DNA from: Atopsyche davidsoni
Lineage: Eukaryota > Arthropoda > Insecta > Trichoptera > Hydrobiosidae
Direction of reading: 5' to 3'
Length of the DNA: 64,000 nucleotides
Assembly (NCBI GenBank): GCA_022113835.1
Contig: JAILWY010000002.1
Span: forward strand, 10,642,501-10,706,500
Every line of letters starts with the position of its first letter. Position 1 is the first letter of the stretch. Positions 24,524-37,009 of the stretch are shown here, in pieces. Position numbers and translations under genes: made by a program. The notes below the pieces were generated by a model. That model had not been told where the DNA came from and searched no databases. It saw nothing but the letters and a program-made list of their open reading frames with translations.

Positions 24524-25680
24524 GAATATAATTTTTATTTGATTTTAGTACGGTTTAATAATCAAAATAAAAAAATTATAACAGATAATGTAATTGGTAG
24601 AAAAAAAAATGTAGTTGGTCCTAATTTAATTTATTATTAAAAATGCGTCCAAGCTACAAATTAAAAAAAAATTAGGATCAGTTAATTTGATTAAAGGATC
24701 AATGCTTATTTAAAATATATATAATAATAGCTGTGTTGCCATAATTATAATTACATTCTCTATTCTTGGTGCTTGCAACACCGGAGCGAACGAACTCTGC
24801 CTACATCCGAAGGCCGCCGTCGCAGGAAGAACGTTGTAACAATAAATAATTACTATTAACCGTGCTCATATTCGGTATGAACACATTTTCCTGCTGCGGC
24901 CTTGAGGCTCCACGATGGGTGAATCGCATTGTTGTTATTTGAGTAATTTACATATGACAAGTATATGTATAAAATATATTACATCATTTTGGGAGAGTGA
25001 AAAAAATCAAATTCATATGTACATAATATATTCAATTATTTGAAAAAATCCAAATATTGTATTATTCAAAGTATTCATGAGAATATGTATTCTATTATCC
25101 GCACTTTATAATTATATAAATAATCTAAAATCTCAACGAATAGCAATTTCAGGAAAGAAATGTGAATTAGGGCATGAAAAAACAATCATCCGTGACAGTA
25201 GACTTTGCATTAATCTCACGCCGTCGCCGTAATTATGTCCGAAAATTTTCAAAGTATTCTGTTATTATAATTTCGCATAAACATAATATAAGTAAGTGCA
25301 ATAATAATAGTAAAAGTTATAAAATATAAACTACCTACTTCTGGATGTTGCAGATTAAAATTGCGACCATGTCACTTCTGCGGTGAGTTTTGACATTTCA
25401 AAGCGTAGACATTTTAACTATCCTATTTAAAATTCACATCAGTTATTTTGTATAATCTTATGCAGTATTGTCTACGCATTTCTTAAACGTTGCCTTGACC
25501 TAGCCGCGATGATATTTGTTTTAATAATTGTGTGAATGTTTTTTTTGATGCCAGAACGCTGTCTTCGTTGCACCATCCGCAGACAATTGATTTTTCTTTT
25601 CCAAATAACTCGAGGTGCACGTTTGTTGTTTTTGTCCATGACAATGCGAACAATTGAATAATAATGGAGTGGTTGACTTA
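24524..25680. other. AT-rich stretch without a recognised gene
   Basis: No exon-like coding sequence, RNA gene or structured repeat that I can support. Confidence 0.45.
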
Positions 25681-25681
25681 C

Positions 25682-25850
25682 CGGGTTGCAAAACCGTTGC
25701 TTTCGGTCGGCAAATTGCCAATTGTTGCACTTTTTTTACATTTTGTTTATTAACACAACACAAACAAGAGAACTTTTGCACGTGCGTAGGGCGGTGCTCG
25801 TTCGTCCGCCACTGAAGGCACCGCATCGATTGATTCGATTAATCTTTATG
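25682..25850 (-). promoter_or_regulatory. Candidate noncoding first exon with a consensus donor
   Basis: On the minus strand CCCG|GTAAGT gives a consensus 5' splice site with the last exon base at 25682. Upstream lies a GC-richer segment (TCAGTGGCGGACGAACGAGC) followed by ATG-TAA, so this would be a 5' leader rather than coding. The recipient acceptor is unknown, so this is a suggestion only. Confidence 0.3.
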
Positions 25851-25899
25851 CTTACATCGATTATTTTTCTTACGATCTTTAGCGACCAATAGAGCTTAC

Positions 25900-28770
25900 A
25901 TTTTAACGACGTATTTTATTTTATATTTGAATGTAATTTTTAATCAACGTTTGTAAGAAATATAAAACCTTAATTGAAAAAAAAATAATGGTTTGTTTCA
26001 CACAAATAATCTATGAAAGATTTGAATCTTTGATGTATACCTGGATATGTTAAATATAAAATAAATATAATATAAAAATAAAACTGATCATTTTAACAAT
26101 TTTTTTAGAAATATCACTTACTTCCGCTTTTTGATACAATGTGTCAAAATTTCTATCGAAAGAAGTACAATGCATAAGCGTTACTGTTTATCTGCCACCA
26201 AGTAATGAAAGTAGGTTTTCGCACAGACAAATAAAAATATTCTGTGAAAATCTTAATAATACTGCGTTCAAACATTGTTTAATAGAAATGCAACTCCGCA
26301 TATAGTTTTTCTTTTATAATGTCACTATATTTTATACCGACTTAAATAATTTGTAGTAATAATGCATGACTTTGTTTATATTGCGCTTTTTAAGGGATGT
26401 TGAACTATGATGCTTGTTATACTAGTCAAAAGAAAATTTTATAATTTATAATCCATTTTTGATCGATCGTTAATTTGATCGATCTTTTTTATTATTTCGA
26501 TATTTGAAAGCGATTATTCTCATCCCTATAGCGTGGATTGTATGCGCGGCGGTGATGCGCAGTGGTACAAATGTCAGAAACCGTTTTCGGAAATCGAACA
26601 AAATAACAAAGCTCGCGGCTTGAATTTAAAAAGGGATATTAACACATAATGCGAACTTAACAAATATTTAATGCCACCATTACATTGATATTTCTCAGGC
26701 GTCTTAAGGAAAATACTGATAAAAGAATCGATGTTTTTTTTATTTGCTAGTTCGTATGCAATTTCGTTTGATTGATATTCTAAGCAAGGTTTTTCTGGGT
26801 GGGAAAAAAACTGTTTTCTGAAATCAGATGTAAACGATGGCTTGTTAGAATTGAACGTTTTCACATTAATGTGCGCATAATATTTGACAAGCTACTGTGT
26901 GTACTGTATTATAAAAAAATCATATACAATAATTAATTTTAGCTTGAATAATAGTAAAACGTGTATTTAAAAAAAAAAACTTGTGACGCAATCATCTGTC
27001 CTATCAGTCAATATAGTACTGCCATAATTGCAGTGGAATAAATTATTTTTTTAGCGAGACAGTTCACCATTAAATGGGGTCACATAATGTAACTGTTCAC
27101 AATGTAATCGGTATATATTTTTTAAAACGGATGGATGACCGTTTATCGTACGCGCCTGCCTATATTAATCCATAGATTCAAATAGCATTTATCCGTTTAA
27201 AACAGTTGATATTCTGGCAACACTGCCGGCAATCGCAGCTTAGTGGCACCTTCACACCGAGCTAAATGGCCTTCTCTATTTGCTCGAATATTACAGCTTT
27301 TGTAATTTGACCAATGACGCAACAGTTATTACAGTTTTGAGGTTGTTGACTTCGTTTCATAATAGCGACTGGTGCAGTTTGTTGACATAATTTTCTTTCT
27401 ACTTCAATTCATCTCTTGTTATTACAATAATTCGATTTGCATTTATTATGCAAGATTTAAATATTTATTTATGCAAAACAACTACAGAGGTTTGATTTTT
27501 TTTTAATATGTCAATCTAGTCTGTAGGATCAAGGTTTGATAGGCAGGGAACTGAGTTCTTCAGGATCTAAGGGATAAAAACTCAATATACAGGTTTTCTA
27601 TGATTTCCCTGTAAGAAGAAAAATACTGTAGACATAATAAGTTGGTCATACCTATAATTGCTTTCAATAGCTTTGAATAACCTAACAATTTTAATAATAA
27701 TAACAATATAAGAGGAATAATATGTGTAGTCTTTTTCATATATTTTAATATAATATTATACGCTTTTCTTTGTGGAATAAATAAATTGATTTATAAGTTA
27801 AAATTTAGACGTTCAGATTATGTGACCTTGAATGTCTCCCACTCGGGAAATTAACGTAAATAAAGCTTGTTAGAACAAAATCATCAGAATATATCATAGA
27901 TGGACGGATTAGTATTTGATATGGATCCATTGAAAATAGCAATAAATTCGGTGGGTCTTAATGGGTTCTGTTTGTTCAAGGGAAGCTTGAGGGAGACGGT
28001 GGGTCTACACCAAGGTGCGTCAGTCTTTGAAATGTTGGTACAGCAATAAACGACTTACAAAGCAACCAAGTCTGATTGATAATTTATTCTAGCGCGAAAC
28101 AATCATTATTAGGTACAAAATTATTGAAGTGTCAGCACTTATTAAAGTCATGAAAATGATAGCTGGACCGGTAGTCGAAACGTCACGAATTGCACAGCGA
28201 ATTTGCAAGATTATCGAAATTATAGTTACATTAACGATTTTTTTCCTAATTCGTCTCAATTAAACCTTTTTCACAGCGTAATTTGTCGACGACATACAAT
28301 GCCACAGCAATAATATTAATATACAGGAGTTTTAAAAACTGACTGTTTTTACTTTATCACTTATAAAAGATTTGTGTTTTAAATTTTGGCAATGGATCTG
28401 ATGCTATTTTTTTGTGAAATTTGCTACTTTTTTAGCATCTTGTAATAAGACAGTGTAATCATAACGTATGTGAAATATTGACACGTCGTTGTGATTTATG
28501 GGATGCTAACATTATTATCATCAGTTGATCAGTCTTTCAGATATCGAGTATTGTTTAAGCTAACTTATATTATATCTAATAAGCCTTGCTAGTCAAATAA
28601 ATATGTATTGAATATTCAGCCACCATGTGTATGTTGTAAATAAATTGTATTTTGGTCTTCTAATGAAATATTTACCAAGTTAATTGATTACAGTCCATTG
28701 AAATCGCGCTTGCGTGGTCGTCAGCTCGTGATTGCTGCAGTTAATTTTCAGGATTGGCAGCCGAAAGTGG
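25900..28770. other. AT-rich stretch without a recognised gene
   Basis: Nothing on either strand shows coding character or family resemblance. The minus-strand frame at 26574-26864 is open for 96 codons but has AT-driven composition and no linked splice signals that I trust. Confidence 0.45.
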
Positions 28771-28774
28771 CGTA

Positions 28775-28912
28775 ATGATCCGCCATTTTATATTCATTTT
28801 GATCAGTTTTGGTGTTGCCTCGTTTTTGGTCAATTGGCTGTCGTTATTGCTGGCATCACAGCACTTTCGGGCGACGAGGAGTCACATTGAATTCGGAAGG
28901 TTAACACGATGA
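28775..28912 (+). CDS. Small open frame, 45 residues, hydrophobic (unconfirmed)
   Basis: ATG at 28775 opens a frame beginning MIRHFIFILISFGVASFL with a hydrophobic segment of about 26 residues, then a basic tail ending GRLTR and TGA. It looks like a signal peptide or single-span peptide, and the local base composition is less AT-rich than its surroundings. I do not recognise it. A fortuitous open frame is quite possible. Confidence 0.2.
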   Translation: MIRHFIFILISFGVASFLVNWLSLLLASQHFRATRSHIEFGRLTR

Positions 28913-29458
28913 CGAGCGAAGGTGAAACCGAGAGAGCACTTCACAGCAGGCGGATGTGATTTGTGTCCACACGAGGAGGCGGCTTGTGACGAGCATTGAT
29001 GGGGCGTGATGCAGGGATGGCGAACCCGTGACACGCGAGACACATTCAGAATGTTTTTTGGACTGTTTTCCGCCCTGGAACACTCAGTGCTCGTACATTA
29101 CAACCGTTTGCGTGAAAAATGACACGGCACCCGAATTCAACCAAAATATTAAAAAAAAAAACCAAGCTAAAAAGGTTCGCCATCACTGGTGTAATATCTA
29201 ATCGGTGCATACATGAAACGATGAGAGTGACAAAAAAAAAATCATTTAGTAATCTCCTAGCCATTTGTTTTCACTAGAAAGTGTATTTTAAAATGTAAAA
29301 GCACGTATGTATTCATTTATTGCTTTCACGAACCACCACTGGCGTTTTGTGCATATTAGGAATCTTGCAAGTGCAAGAGTTATAAAGTGAAATTTTGCCG
29401 AGCAAATCGGGTTTTGCTGGCGCCTCGACATTTACCTAATGTGACAGGATGCATCAAC

Positions 29459-29620
29459 CAGTGGCGTGCGTGCAAGGAGTACCTTGTGAAAGTGTAAAAT
29501 AATTTTTAAAAAGTATACATTTTTAAACTCACAACCGCAAAATGTGTTAATTTGAAAAGTATATTTCGATCAATAAATAATAATTATATATTTTATAAAG
29601 GAAAGGGCCGCACGCCACTG
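29459..29620. mobile_element. Small element with CAGTGGCG terminal inverted repeats
   Basis: The left end CAGTGGCGTGCG and the right end CGCACGCCACTG are perfect 12-bp inverted termini around a noncoding AT-rich interior. More single CCACTGGCG/CCAGTGGCG ends lie nearby at 29331-29341 and 29683-29693. The termini resemble those of hAT-like or related non-autonomous transposons; superfamily not certain and no clear 8-bp duplication is seen. Confidence 0.6.
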
Positions 29621-30339
29621 GCGCCCACAGGGAAGACAGCGGAGTTAATTGAGTAACAGACAATGAGATTCGTAGTTATATGCACCAGTGGCGGAGATTC
29701 TAGGAAATGATTTACATAACAAGTTGCAATTATCGTAGAAAATTGTTCCTACGTACAATGCGCACTCACCGGAGTGAGACTTTAAATAACTGGTTGTAAT
29801 AAATCTATTTATATCACATCTGTACCATCCGCGAATAAATTTGTAATTATTTTTCAAAAGGTACCTATTTGTAGACGGCAGGTCTATTTGATATTGGTTT
29901 TTAACTTCCGTTGATTTCTATCTTTTACAACAGTTTCTAATGGGAAGAAACTCTTTTTTTTAAAAGCAACACAATTTCGTTACGGAATTGACTTTATAAA
30001 AAATATATATATATATCTACAAACATGGTTACTTCATCGATATATCTGAGCTTGTATGCGTCCTGTATATTGAACACAGTAAAATATCATTAGCTCGCAA
30101 CCCACAGGTAAGCGTCAATATAAAATATATATATATCGAAAATAAATTATTCATCTGTACAGTGTCAAAGTTTACCAATATATAGGACGATTGCTTATTA
30201 TTATATAGTAATTCAATAGCTTGAAAATCTTTATGTATTCATACAACATTTTTGATTGTAAATCTATTTAAGGATTGGTCAATCAGATGCGTATTTATTA
30301 CCCATTACGAGTTTATTATATTATTACTTATATGATTAG

Positions 30340-30578
30340 GCACACTAGTTCATATAAAGAAGATGATTTAAAGAAACTCTCATAAAAATATCATCGTGAT
30401 TTGTGTGGGATTTGAACCCACATCTCCTGGTTTACACGACCGGTGTACGAACCCTTGTACTAACGAATCACTTCTACAACGTTAGTACAAGGGTTCGTAT
30501 TGACACAAATCACGATGATATTTTTCTGAGAGTTTCTTTAAATCATCTTCTATATATGAACCAATATGCCTAATCATG
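30340..30578. repeat. Inverted pair of tRNA-derived SINEs (family C)
   Basis: The left copy is on the minus strand and carries a tRNA-like head: GTGATTCGTTAGTACAAGGG, box B GGGTTCAAATCCC, then CACAAATCAC, which can pair with the 5' GTGATT. The right copy, plus strand, keeps GTTAGTACAAGGGTTCGTA and CACAAATCACGATG but has lost the middle of the tRNA head. Both share the tail GAGAGTTTCTTTAAATCATC. The copies meet head-to-head near 30481 and would fold into a long hairpin. Another family member is at 54165-54300. Confidence 0.75.
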
Positions 30579-30699
30579 TTAGTAATAGTAAATATATTGA
30601 CATTTTCAAGCACAGTCGCGTCGCAATAAACAAAAAGTGGGAACATAAAAAAATTCGGCGTTATTTTACCTGATTCGGCCCTGTTTCCTGCTACCAACT

Positions 30700-30960
30700 T
30701 CCCATGTGTAGTCGTATTCAAAGCGGCTGCCAGAGTGAGACGAGTGAGCCCTTCTCGACGTTCAAACGAGCCGGCCTCGGCGCCAAGCGAGTTCACTTTT
30801 CCTTTCGGGCTGGTGACGTCAGCTGGGCTCCCCTCCAGCGCCGGCTCCTCGGCTCCTCGACTCCTCGGCTGCTGGCCACTCCGGCGGCTCCCTCGCGCTG
30901 CCGCAGACGCAGGTACGCAGGTATGCGGCTCCATGCACACCTGTTGCGTGTGTGATGCAA
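30700..30960 (+). promoter_or_regulatory. GC-rich island, candidate promoter and first exon
   Basis: This CpG-rich patch stands out from ~70% AT surroundings. It contains imperfect CTCCTCGG tandem repeats and ends with two candidate plus-strand donors in a row (CGCAG|GTACGCAG|GTATGC near 30909-30921). The open frames on both strands reflect GC-rich composition and match no family I know. A 5' UTR exon or promoter is the best guess. Confidence 0.4.
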
Positions 30961-31079
30961 TAAGAGACTGTGTTGAAATTGTGTGCGTGAAAATGCGTTT
31001 AGTGTTGGAACAGTTTCGTTGTTATTTTGTATTAATATTGTTTCAACTTGAAATACGTCGTACTGTGATTTTTACACGT

Positions 31080-31275
31080 ATCTGTACTTCTTCGAGTGCC
31101 TCTCCCCAGAGGAGCCTGGCGACCTTCACACTGAGCATATACTCATGCTGAGCCAGTGTTCACGGTTTTTTTTAATGGAAAATAGTTCTTCTGCACCGCA
31201 GTTTTCTCCCAATAGCATTATTATATAATCATTTCCTTACTATGCTTTAGGCGTTTACAACAAGTGTTGCATTCA
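31080..31275 (+). repeat. Dispersed repeat family A, partial copy
   Basis: It begins CTTCGAGTGCCTCTCCCCAG and follows the family through ACTGAGCATATACTCATGCT and AGCATTATTATATAATC to TCCTTACTATGCTTTAGGCG. The tail seen at 56580-56665 is missing. Confidence 0.75.
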
Positions 31276-31589
31276 GTGAAATCTATTTGTGAATTTATTT
31301 TCAGTAACAATTCGTCGATTAGTTCAAATGCATTTTAGTAATTTGGTAATAATTATTCTATTAAATCATTAAATCAGAATATCATAAGGTAGATATGCCA
31401 TTAATTTTGTTTGCGTTGATAACACGTCACTTAGTATAAAGTAAGGTTTGTTCTTTCTTATATAAAATTTGTTTACTTTTTGTGCATGCACAGAACGTTA
31501 TAGTCAGTTGAATACATTTATGCTATTTTATTATTATTATTATTACTATAATATTATATTTTCGCCTTAAATTAACTTTTATGTAAGTA

Positions 31590-31591
<2 letters not shown>

Positions 31592-31635
<44 letters not shown>
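31592..31635. repeat. TA dinucleotide microsatellite
   Basis: Uninterrupted AT/TA repeat of about 44 bp. A near-perfect self-complementary tract prone to length variation. Confidence 0.95.
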
Positions 31636-31638
<3 letters not shown>

Positions 31639-31639
31639 A

Positions 31640-33320
31640 AATACATAATATGGTGTTTGTAGTCACGAGTTATTCAAATATAATTATTTAGAGCGTAAGC
31701 TTTTATTATATTAATTTTTGTATAAATAATTCAATCAGCTGCATACACGTATATAACAGAAAAAAACATGTTTTTTTTCGTTTTTTTAATTTTGATGATA
31801 CACCAATTCAATATTGTAATAAATTAATTATCAATAACAAAATTAAAAACTTGTTTTTGTTTGAGATATTTTGACCGCACCTATTTTACAATCGCTCGTT
31901 TTTTTTTATTCGTCAGATCCGCAATCTGTTTTTTTTTAATAGATGCATTTTTTATTCTTAAATCGTGTATCGAAACTTGGGAGTATCAGTCTGATCAAAA
32001 ACACATTTACTCAAGGCCAGAGTAGTCGAAAATCAAGAGGCCACCAGGGAATGCTGAAATTCTTTAGTAAAACGTAAGATATGAAAATCTTGTCACTTGT
32101 GAGCCATACAATATTAAAATGCATATAAATAAAAATGTATAAACAAGTATTCTTGCGTGTTGTTGATCTAATACAGTATATTACGTTCGGCCTTTTTTTT
32201 GAGGTGGTTTTGATACGACTCGCCTACAATCATCGACACGTTTAAAATATTAAGAAATATGTTAATTTAAACAATTTGCACATGCACAAAGTAATGACAA
32301 TGTTGCTGTTATCGTGTTCAAACGTAAATATTAATTTGTTTTCGTACACACATTGACAATATTACACAGTGGTATGCGACCACAGCTGGTTTTGTAAGAC
32401 TCTTTTTTATTATTATCATTAATGTTGCAAGAATTGTCGCACTTTTGAAAGTAAACCTGTCAGCTCTTGTCTTGTGGACATGTTGGCGTAAGAACTTACC
32501 ACCACACATTCGTAATATGCTTTGAAATCATTTATTAAATCAGATCTAGCCCATTTTATATTTTAAAAATTATATTTTTTTACAATCACGCTTTTAAAGT
32601 CTCAGTGTCTTGCTTAATAACGTCATAGCTTGATATATATTTTTTTTAACTATAAAATTTAAAGCAAACCCTGACCTTATAAAACGCTATATTTTTTTAA
32701 GATCCGTTTATTAAGACGTATGCTAAAATCACGATGTAATGACGCAATAGCCCACTATTTATTTTCAATTACTTAAAAGTGGGCTCTAAATACGTATTAT
32801 TTACATTAATAATGTATATGTATGTATGTAATAAATATGTATAGTCTCGTATTCGAATCTGGGTGCACCAAAAAATTAGTTAGCTTCTTTAATTATGTAA
32901 AAATTATAATTATATATATAGTTGTTCAAAAATAGGATAAAAACCTTGTTTGACGTAGATTAGAGATTAACCACGCCGCACACAGCCGCGACTGCCTCTT
33001 ACGCTTGCCCACCTGCCTCTTCCATTGAGGCCTCTATTTTCTATAGAGAAGCGTGGTTCTAGTCTTTAGATGTCTCCCGCTCGGTTTCAAATTTAAAAAT
33101 AATTACTACGATTTACGGACAATAGTTTCTCAAACAACACGGCGTCGTGTGGGACTAAAATAATATCCGCTTACTCAAAGTTTTCGGCCATGAACGAAAC
33201 CAAATGTGTTTGGAATTCCCAAGAAAAAAAAATATCTGTGCACAACTGACTTTCTAAGTATATCATGCAAATTATTTTATTTTAAAACTTATTTAGTTTT
33301 AGATGTTTAATCTTATTTGG
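31640..33320. other. AT-rich stretch without a recognised gene
   Basis: No supported exon. A GC-richer patch near 32970-33080 lacks a recognisable reading frame. A box B-like GTATTCGAATCTGGG near 32850 may be SINE debris. Confidence 0.4.
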
Positions 33321-33324
33321 CAAT

Positions 33325-33440
33325 ATTGTTGGGTGGCCGTTAGACCGTTGGATTTTGATTGAGAGGCCCCGGTTTGATTCCCGTTTTGACTCAGCCCGGT
33401 TTTGATACGAAGTGTTTACTGGTGTTTTTTTTTTTTTTAC
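33325..33440 (+). repeat. tRNA-derived SINE-like head
   Basis: GTGGCCGTTAGACCG (box A-like) is followed by CCCGGTTTGATTCCCG (box B with one change). This is a typical spacing for an RNA polymerase III promoter of tRNA origin. A T-rich run follows. No full cloverleaf, so a SINE fragment rather than a tRNA gene. Confidence 0.5.
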
Positions 33441-33787
33441 TACTTCACAAGATATATTCAAATTCACGATAGTTTAAAGCAGACATTCCACAGTCGTGAG
33501 AATTGTGACCTTTCGTAGTCTGCCCGCCTCGTCAAAGCGTGCCCAAGCAATTCAAACAAAAAAATCATGACAAATTTTAAATTAAAAAAAGTAACCAATT
33601 AGTACACATGTAAATTCAATATTTCACACTGTTTAAAAATAAAAAATCACAGGTTTTTGAGATTTATATACAATGTGAGTTTAAGGTGCATATTTCACAT
33701 CTTTTATTTCTACACGATGTATAAAAGTCATTCATTGAAATATCACATGTAATATATATATATATATGCTGTTAGAGGGGGTTAGTG

Positions 33788-33862
33788 CGGCACGCTTGCG
33801 TGTCCCGCAGACCCGCTTGCGTGACCCGCAAACCCGCGTGCGTGACCCGCTGCGCCGCAGAG
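33788..33862. repeat. GC-rich tandem repeat of a ~21-mer
   Basis: About three head-to-tail copies of CGCTTGCGTGACCCGCAGACC with small changes make a CpG-dense minisatellite in AT-rich DNA. No coding frame is implied. Confidence 0.8.
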
Positions 33863-33983
33863 TCACTTAACCAATACTCGCTGCGATGTTTACAAATGAG
33901 TTATGTCATTATATTTGATTGCATAATTTGTTAGGGAAGGCAGTATATATGTGTTGTGTGTGTGTGTGTGTGCAATAATACAA

Positions 33984-34135
33984 TACATTTTCGAAGGTTT
34001 TGGTTAGATTAGGTTAAGACATTTTCGAAGGTTTTGGCAGCCGTTGTTGTTTGATGATTTTGGGGCTCCTTGGGTGTTGAGCTCCTTGAAAAGGTTCAAG
34101 CTTAAATGTTCCGGGTACCAAAATCATCAAATGTC
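33984..34135. repeat. Direct and inverted repeat cluster
   Basis: ACATTTTCGAAGGTTTTGG occurs twice, 32 bp apart, at about 33986 and 34018. Just downstream TTTGATGATTTTGG (about 34052) and CCAAAATCATCAAA (about 34120) form a perfect 14-bp inverted repeat. Likely a small unclassified element. Confidence 0.7.
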
Positions 34136-34823
34136 ATACATATTTAGAATGTAGCACTTCTTAATATAGAGGAAAATTAAAAAAAATTGTGTGAAAACTC
34201 ACAAATATTTTAATCTCAAAATAAATCATTAAAATATTTTTAAAAAGTTAACAAATAAAAAGCAATACATTCACATAACTGAATCGTCATGTACAGATTG
34301 CATGTTATGTATCAACAAAATTACTTTGAGAAAGTATTCCTGTTTACTTTTATATGTGAAATTCTGTATTTTTTTATTAATGAGTTTTTTCATTTATTTT
34401 TTGAAGAATTATCATTATGAAAATAACTTTATAACGACGACCAAAAACTTCGGGACATCTCATTTTTAATTTTTTCAATATTCTGTACTTTTACTTATGG
34501 CGAGAATACAAGTGCAATTTTACACCAATAACTATAATATATATTTTAATAACATATTCAGTTGCTTATTTAAATTAATATCGCATTAAGTAGAACTAGA
34601 CAATTTTAAGAATGCTTGTTACTCGCATATCCATATTTTATATCGCGTCTCCCCTCCACGAGCTACCAAAACTACACGAACTACCTGCAGTCTGTATTTG
34701 TCGTTCCGATCCGTAAATATTATTGTTGCCATCATTTTTGTTTTTTCTATTCATTTCGTGTCGCCGTTGTACTGGTAGATAATAATAAATCATTAAATTT
34801 TTCCATCGCTATGAACCACTGAC

Positions 34824-36164
34824 CTGGTGCGGTTGCATCATTCAACAATGGTTGCGCGGATAAACCAGACACCGTGACGTTTCTTTCCAGGAAAAAATAA
34901 CCATATAATTTCAAGACTCCGGACGATTGCAGCACCAGGAGTGCTGGCCTGTCGCCAACTTCGGCTGCTGCAATCCAAATGGGTAGAAATTATTATTCCT
35001 CAATGTTCTGACAACGAGGTGGCCGAATCGTCAGTACAGGCTATTAGCAAATTTTTCGTCCATGCACAATTCTTATATACCACACAAAATTTACAGCGAT
35101 GCATAAATCTATAAAAACAATTTTAATATTTAAAATACACACGATTTTATATAACTGTAAATATTGTCATCCTTTAACGTTAATCCGTTATAATCTAATG
35201 AATTTAATTAAAAGCCAAACATGTAACATCAGATGCGTTGGTATAGTATTTATTTGTAGGTTAAAAAATACACATCATTAAATTTATCATCATATCAAAT
35301 TTATTTCTCATTTTAACTGTTATTTAATAAAAAAATAAATTATTTGTCTACTACTCGGTGCCTATTACTGAAATCATCGCAATCTCTAAACCATTTGACC
35401 GATCAAATATGTAAATATAGAGTTTTACAATTTCTTATTCTTAGACAGTTAACTTTCCAAAGCTATTTTTTTAATCCGTTAAACGTTATCATTAAATAGT
35501 TTTCTATCTTCCAACAGATAAGATAAGTCCTATTTATATTTTATGTTATTTATATTTCTATGATATTGCCAAGCATTACTTGCACTTCATAATATCTCTA
35601 CTTTCACCTTACTGCTAGAAATATTTATCTACTACTTAGTATTTTACAGGTAAGCCCCTATAGAAGCTCCGATTTGCATAAGTATACATTATTTCTTGAT
35701 TAATTAAATTCCTTTATGTATTTCATTATTTAAAAAAAAAATTATTCGTCATTAAAAGTGCTTTTGAAAGTTTTTTTACTTGAGTAATATCGTCTACACG
35801 TGTAATGCAAAAATAAATACGTTAGTGGTGTTGTGCTGTTTTTTTTGTATATATGCGTATAAGTATGGAATTAGAAAATCAATACATTTAATTTTTACAG
35901 TAACAACGATAAACGATGGTTTCGCTTGATCATAATTTGATTGGAGATTTTCTTTTTAGTCCATACTTCGAAAGGTGGTAAATTATTGATCAGAAAGTGA
36001 GTTTCCAACAGCTCAAAGGTTTCACGAATCATCTGAGATGTATGGTGCATTTCGTTTTCACCTGTGATTGCGTATACCTGGGATACATAGAACCGATGTT
36101 TACTTTTCAACGCGTCGTATGTAATTGCACAATCGAGCGCGCCGACGAATAACGGTCTCTTATT
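34824..36164 (-). pseudogene. Two isolated APC1-like exons (partial gene or pseudogene)
   Basis: Exon X (35967-36164, 66 codons) follows an AG acceptor, reads NKRPLFVGALDCAITYDALK and onward, and ends LPPFE before a GTATGG donor. Exon Y (34824-34967) follows TTGCAG, reads AEVGDRPALLVLQSSGVLKLYG and onward, and ends NDATAPG before GTCAGT. Both are free of stops and less AT-rich than their flanks. Exon Y resembles the APC1 N-terminal propeller segment with the pattern LVLxxxGxLxLYxG...GLxxPxL, and exon X the upstream segment around a TYDA motif; this comes from memory of the family. APC1 is the largest anaphase-promoting complex scaffold. Phases do not match directly (0 versus 1), so an exon between them is missing or unseen, and I find no further APC1 exons on either side. 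A gene fragment or pseudogene is likely. Confidence 0.45.
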
Positions 36165-36903
36165 CTAATAATTCTGCTTAAAAATGCCACATCTATAAAG
36201 ACGGTATTATGAATTATAGTTATTGGGCATTTAAACAATGTGGTCTAGAGCTAATCTGGGTTATGTATATCACGCTTTTTATTTAAATATTAGTTTAAAT
36301 ATGCCAAAATACAAAATATGATGTTTTAACCATTTAGTTTCTCTTACGTGACACGCCATGTGTTATATTAAAAGAAGATTGCCGAAAAAACACTATAAAT
36401 ACTCATCGGATTAATTTCTCAACAAAACATTTTGATTCAATGACCATGACATTACAAAAATATACGTAACATTCTCTGCGGAAGGTCACATCTATAAAAC
36501 GCGGTAGTGACAGGTTAATTGAGTATTATTTTCTTCTCAAAGTTTTATTATATTATTGGTTATAAAAATATACCCCGCGTACGCATTTCAAATATCTCAG
36601 TTTCACATAAATAGAAAGACGGAAACGTTTAAATGCAAAAATGTATCTTTATTATATTTGTGTTTGGGGATTTTGGGTTTATTTGAAAGCCTGTGGATAA
36701 TTGTACATTCAGCTCACTATGATTACAGTTATCGTATTTTGTGATTTTTAAATTACAAATAAATTATTAAAAAAAAAAAAAAAATTCGTAGACCGTAAAT
36801 CACACGCGCGCATTAATTTCACATTTCATTCACAGCTGATGAAACAACATTCACGTGGACGTCTTTTTACTTCCCGACAAAACAGTGAGACGCGCCGCGG
36901 ACC

Positions 36904-37009
36904 ATGAAAGTTTATAGGAAATATAGGAAGCCGTTTGTAATAATATTTTCGTGCCTCGTCCTCTTCGCGATCGCAGACATTTTCCATAGGAGACGCACAA
37001 GCGAGAAAA
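36904..37009 (+). CDS. Signal-anchor-like coding exon, possibly 5' exon of the copper transporter
   Basis: ATG at 36904-36906, in GGACCATGA context, opens a 35-codon exon: a basic start MKVYRKYRKP, a hydrophobic span FVIIFSCLVLFAIADIF, then HRRRTSEK. It ends in phase 1 at a GTACGT donor (37010). The acceptor TTTTGCAG at 38060 continues in phase: A|GA AAT TCG GTG AAA and then the ATG of the copper transporter. A joined product would carry a membrane anchor or signal peptide before the His/Met-rich domain. Alternatives: first exon of a Golgi type II enzyme whose other exons are outside the window, or a fortuitous frame. The minus strand here is also open, so coding is not proven. Confidence 0.4.
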
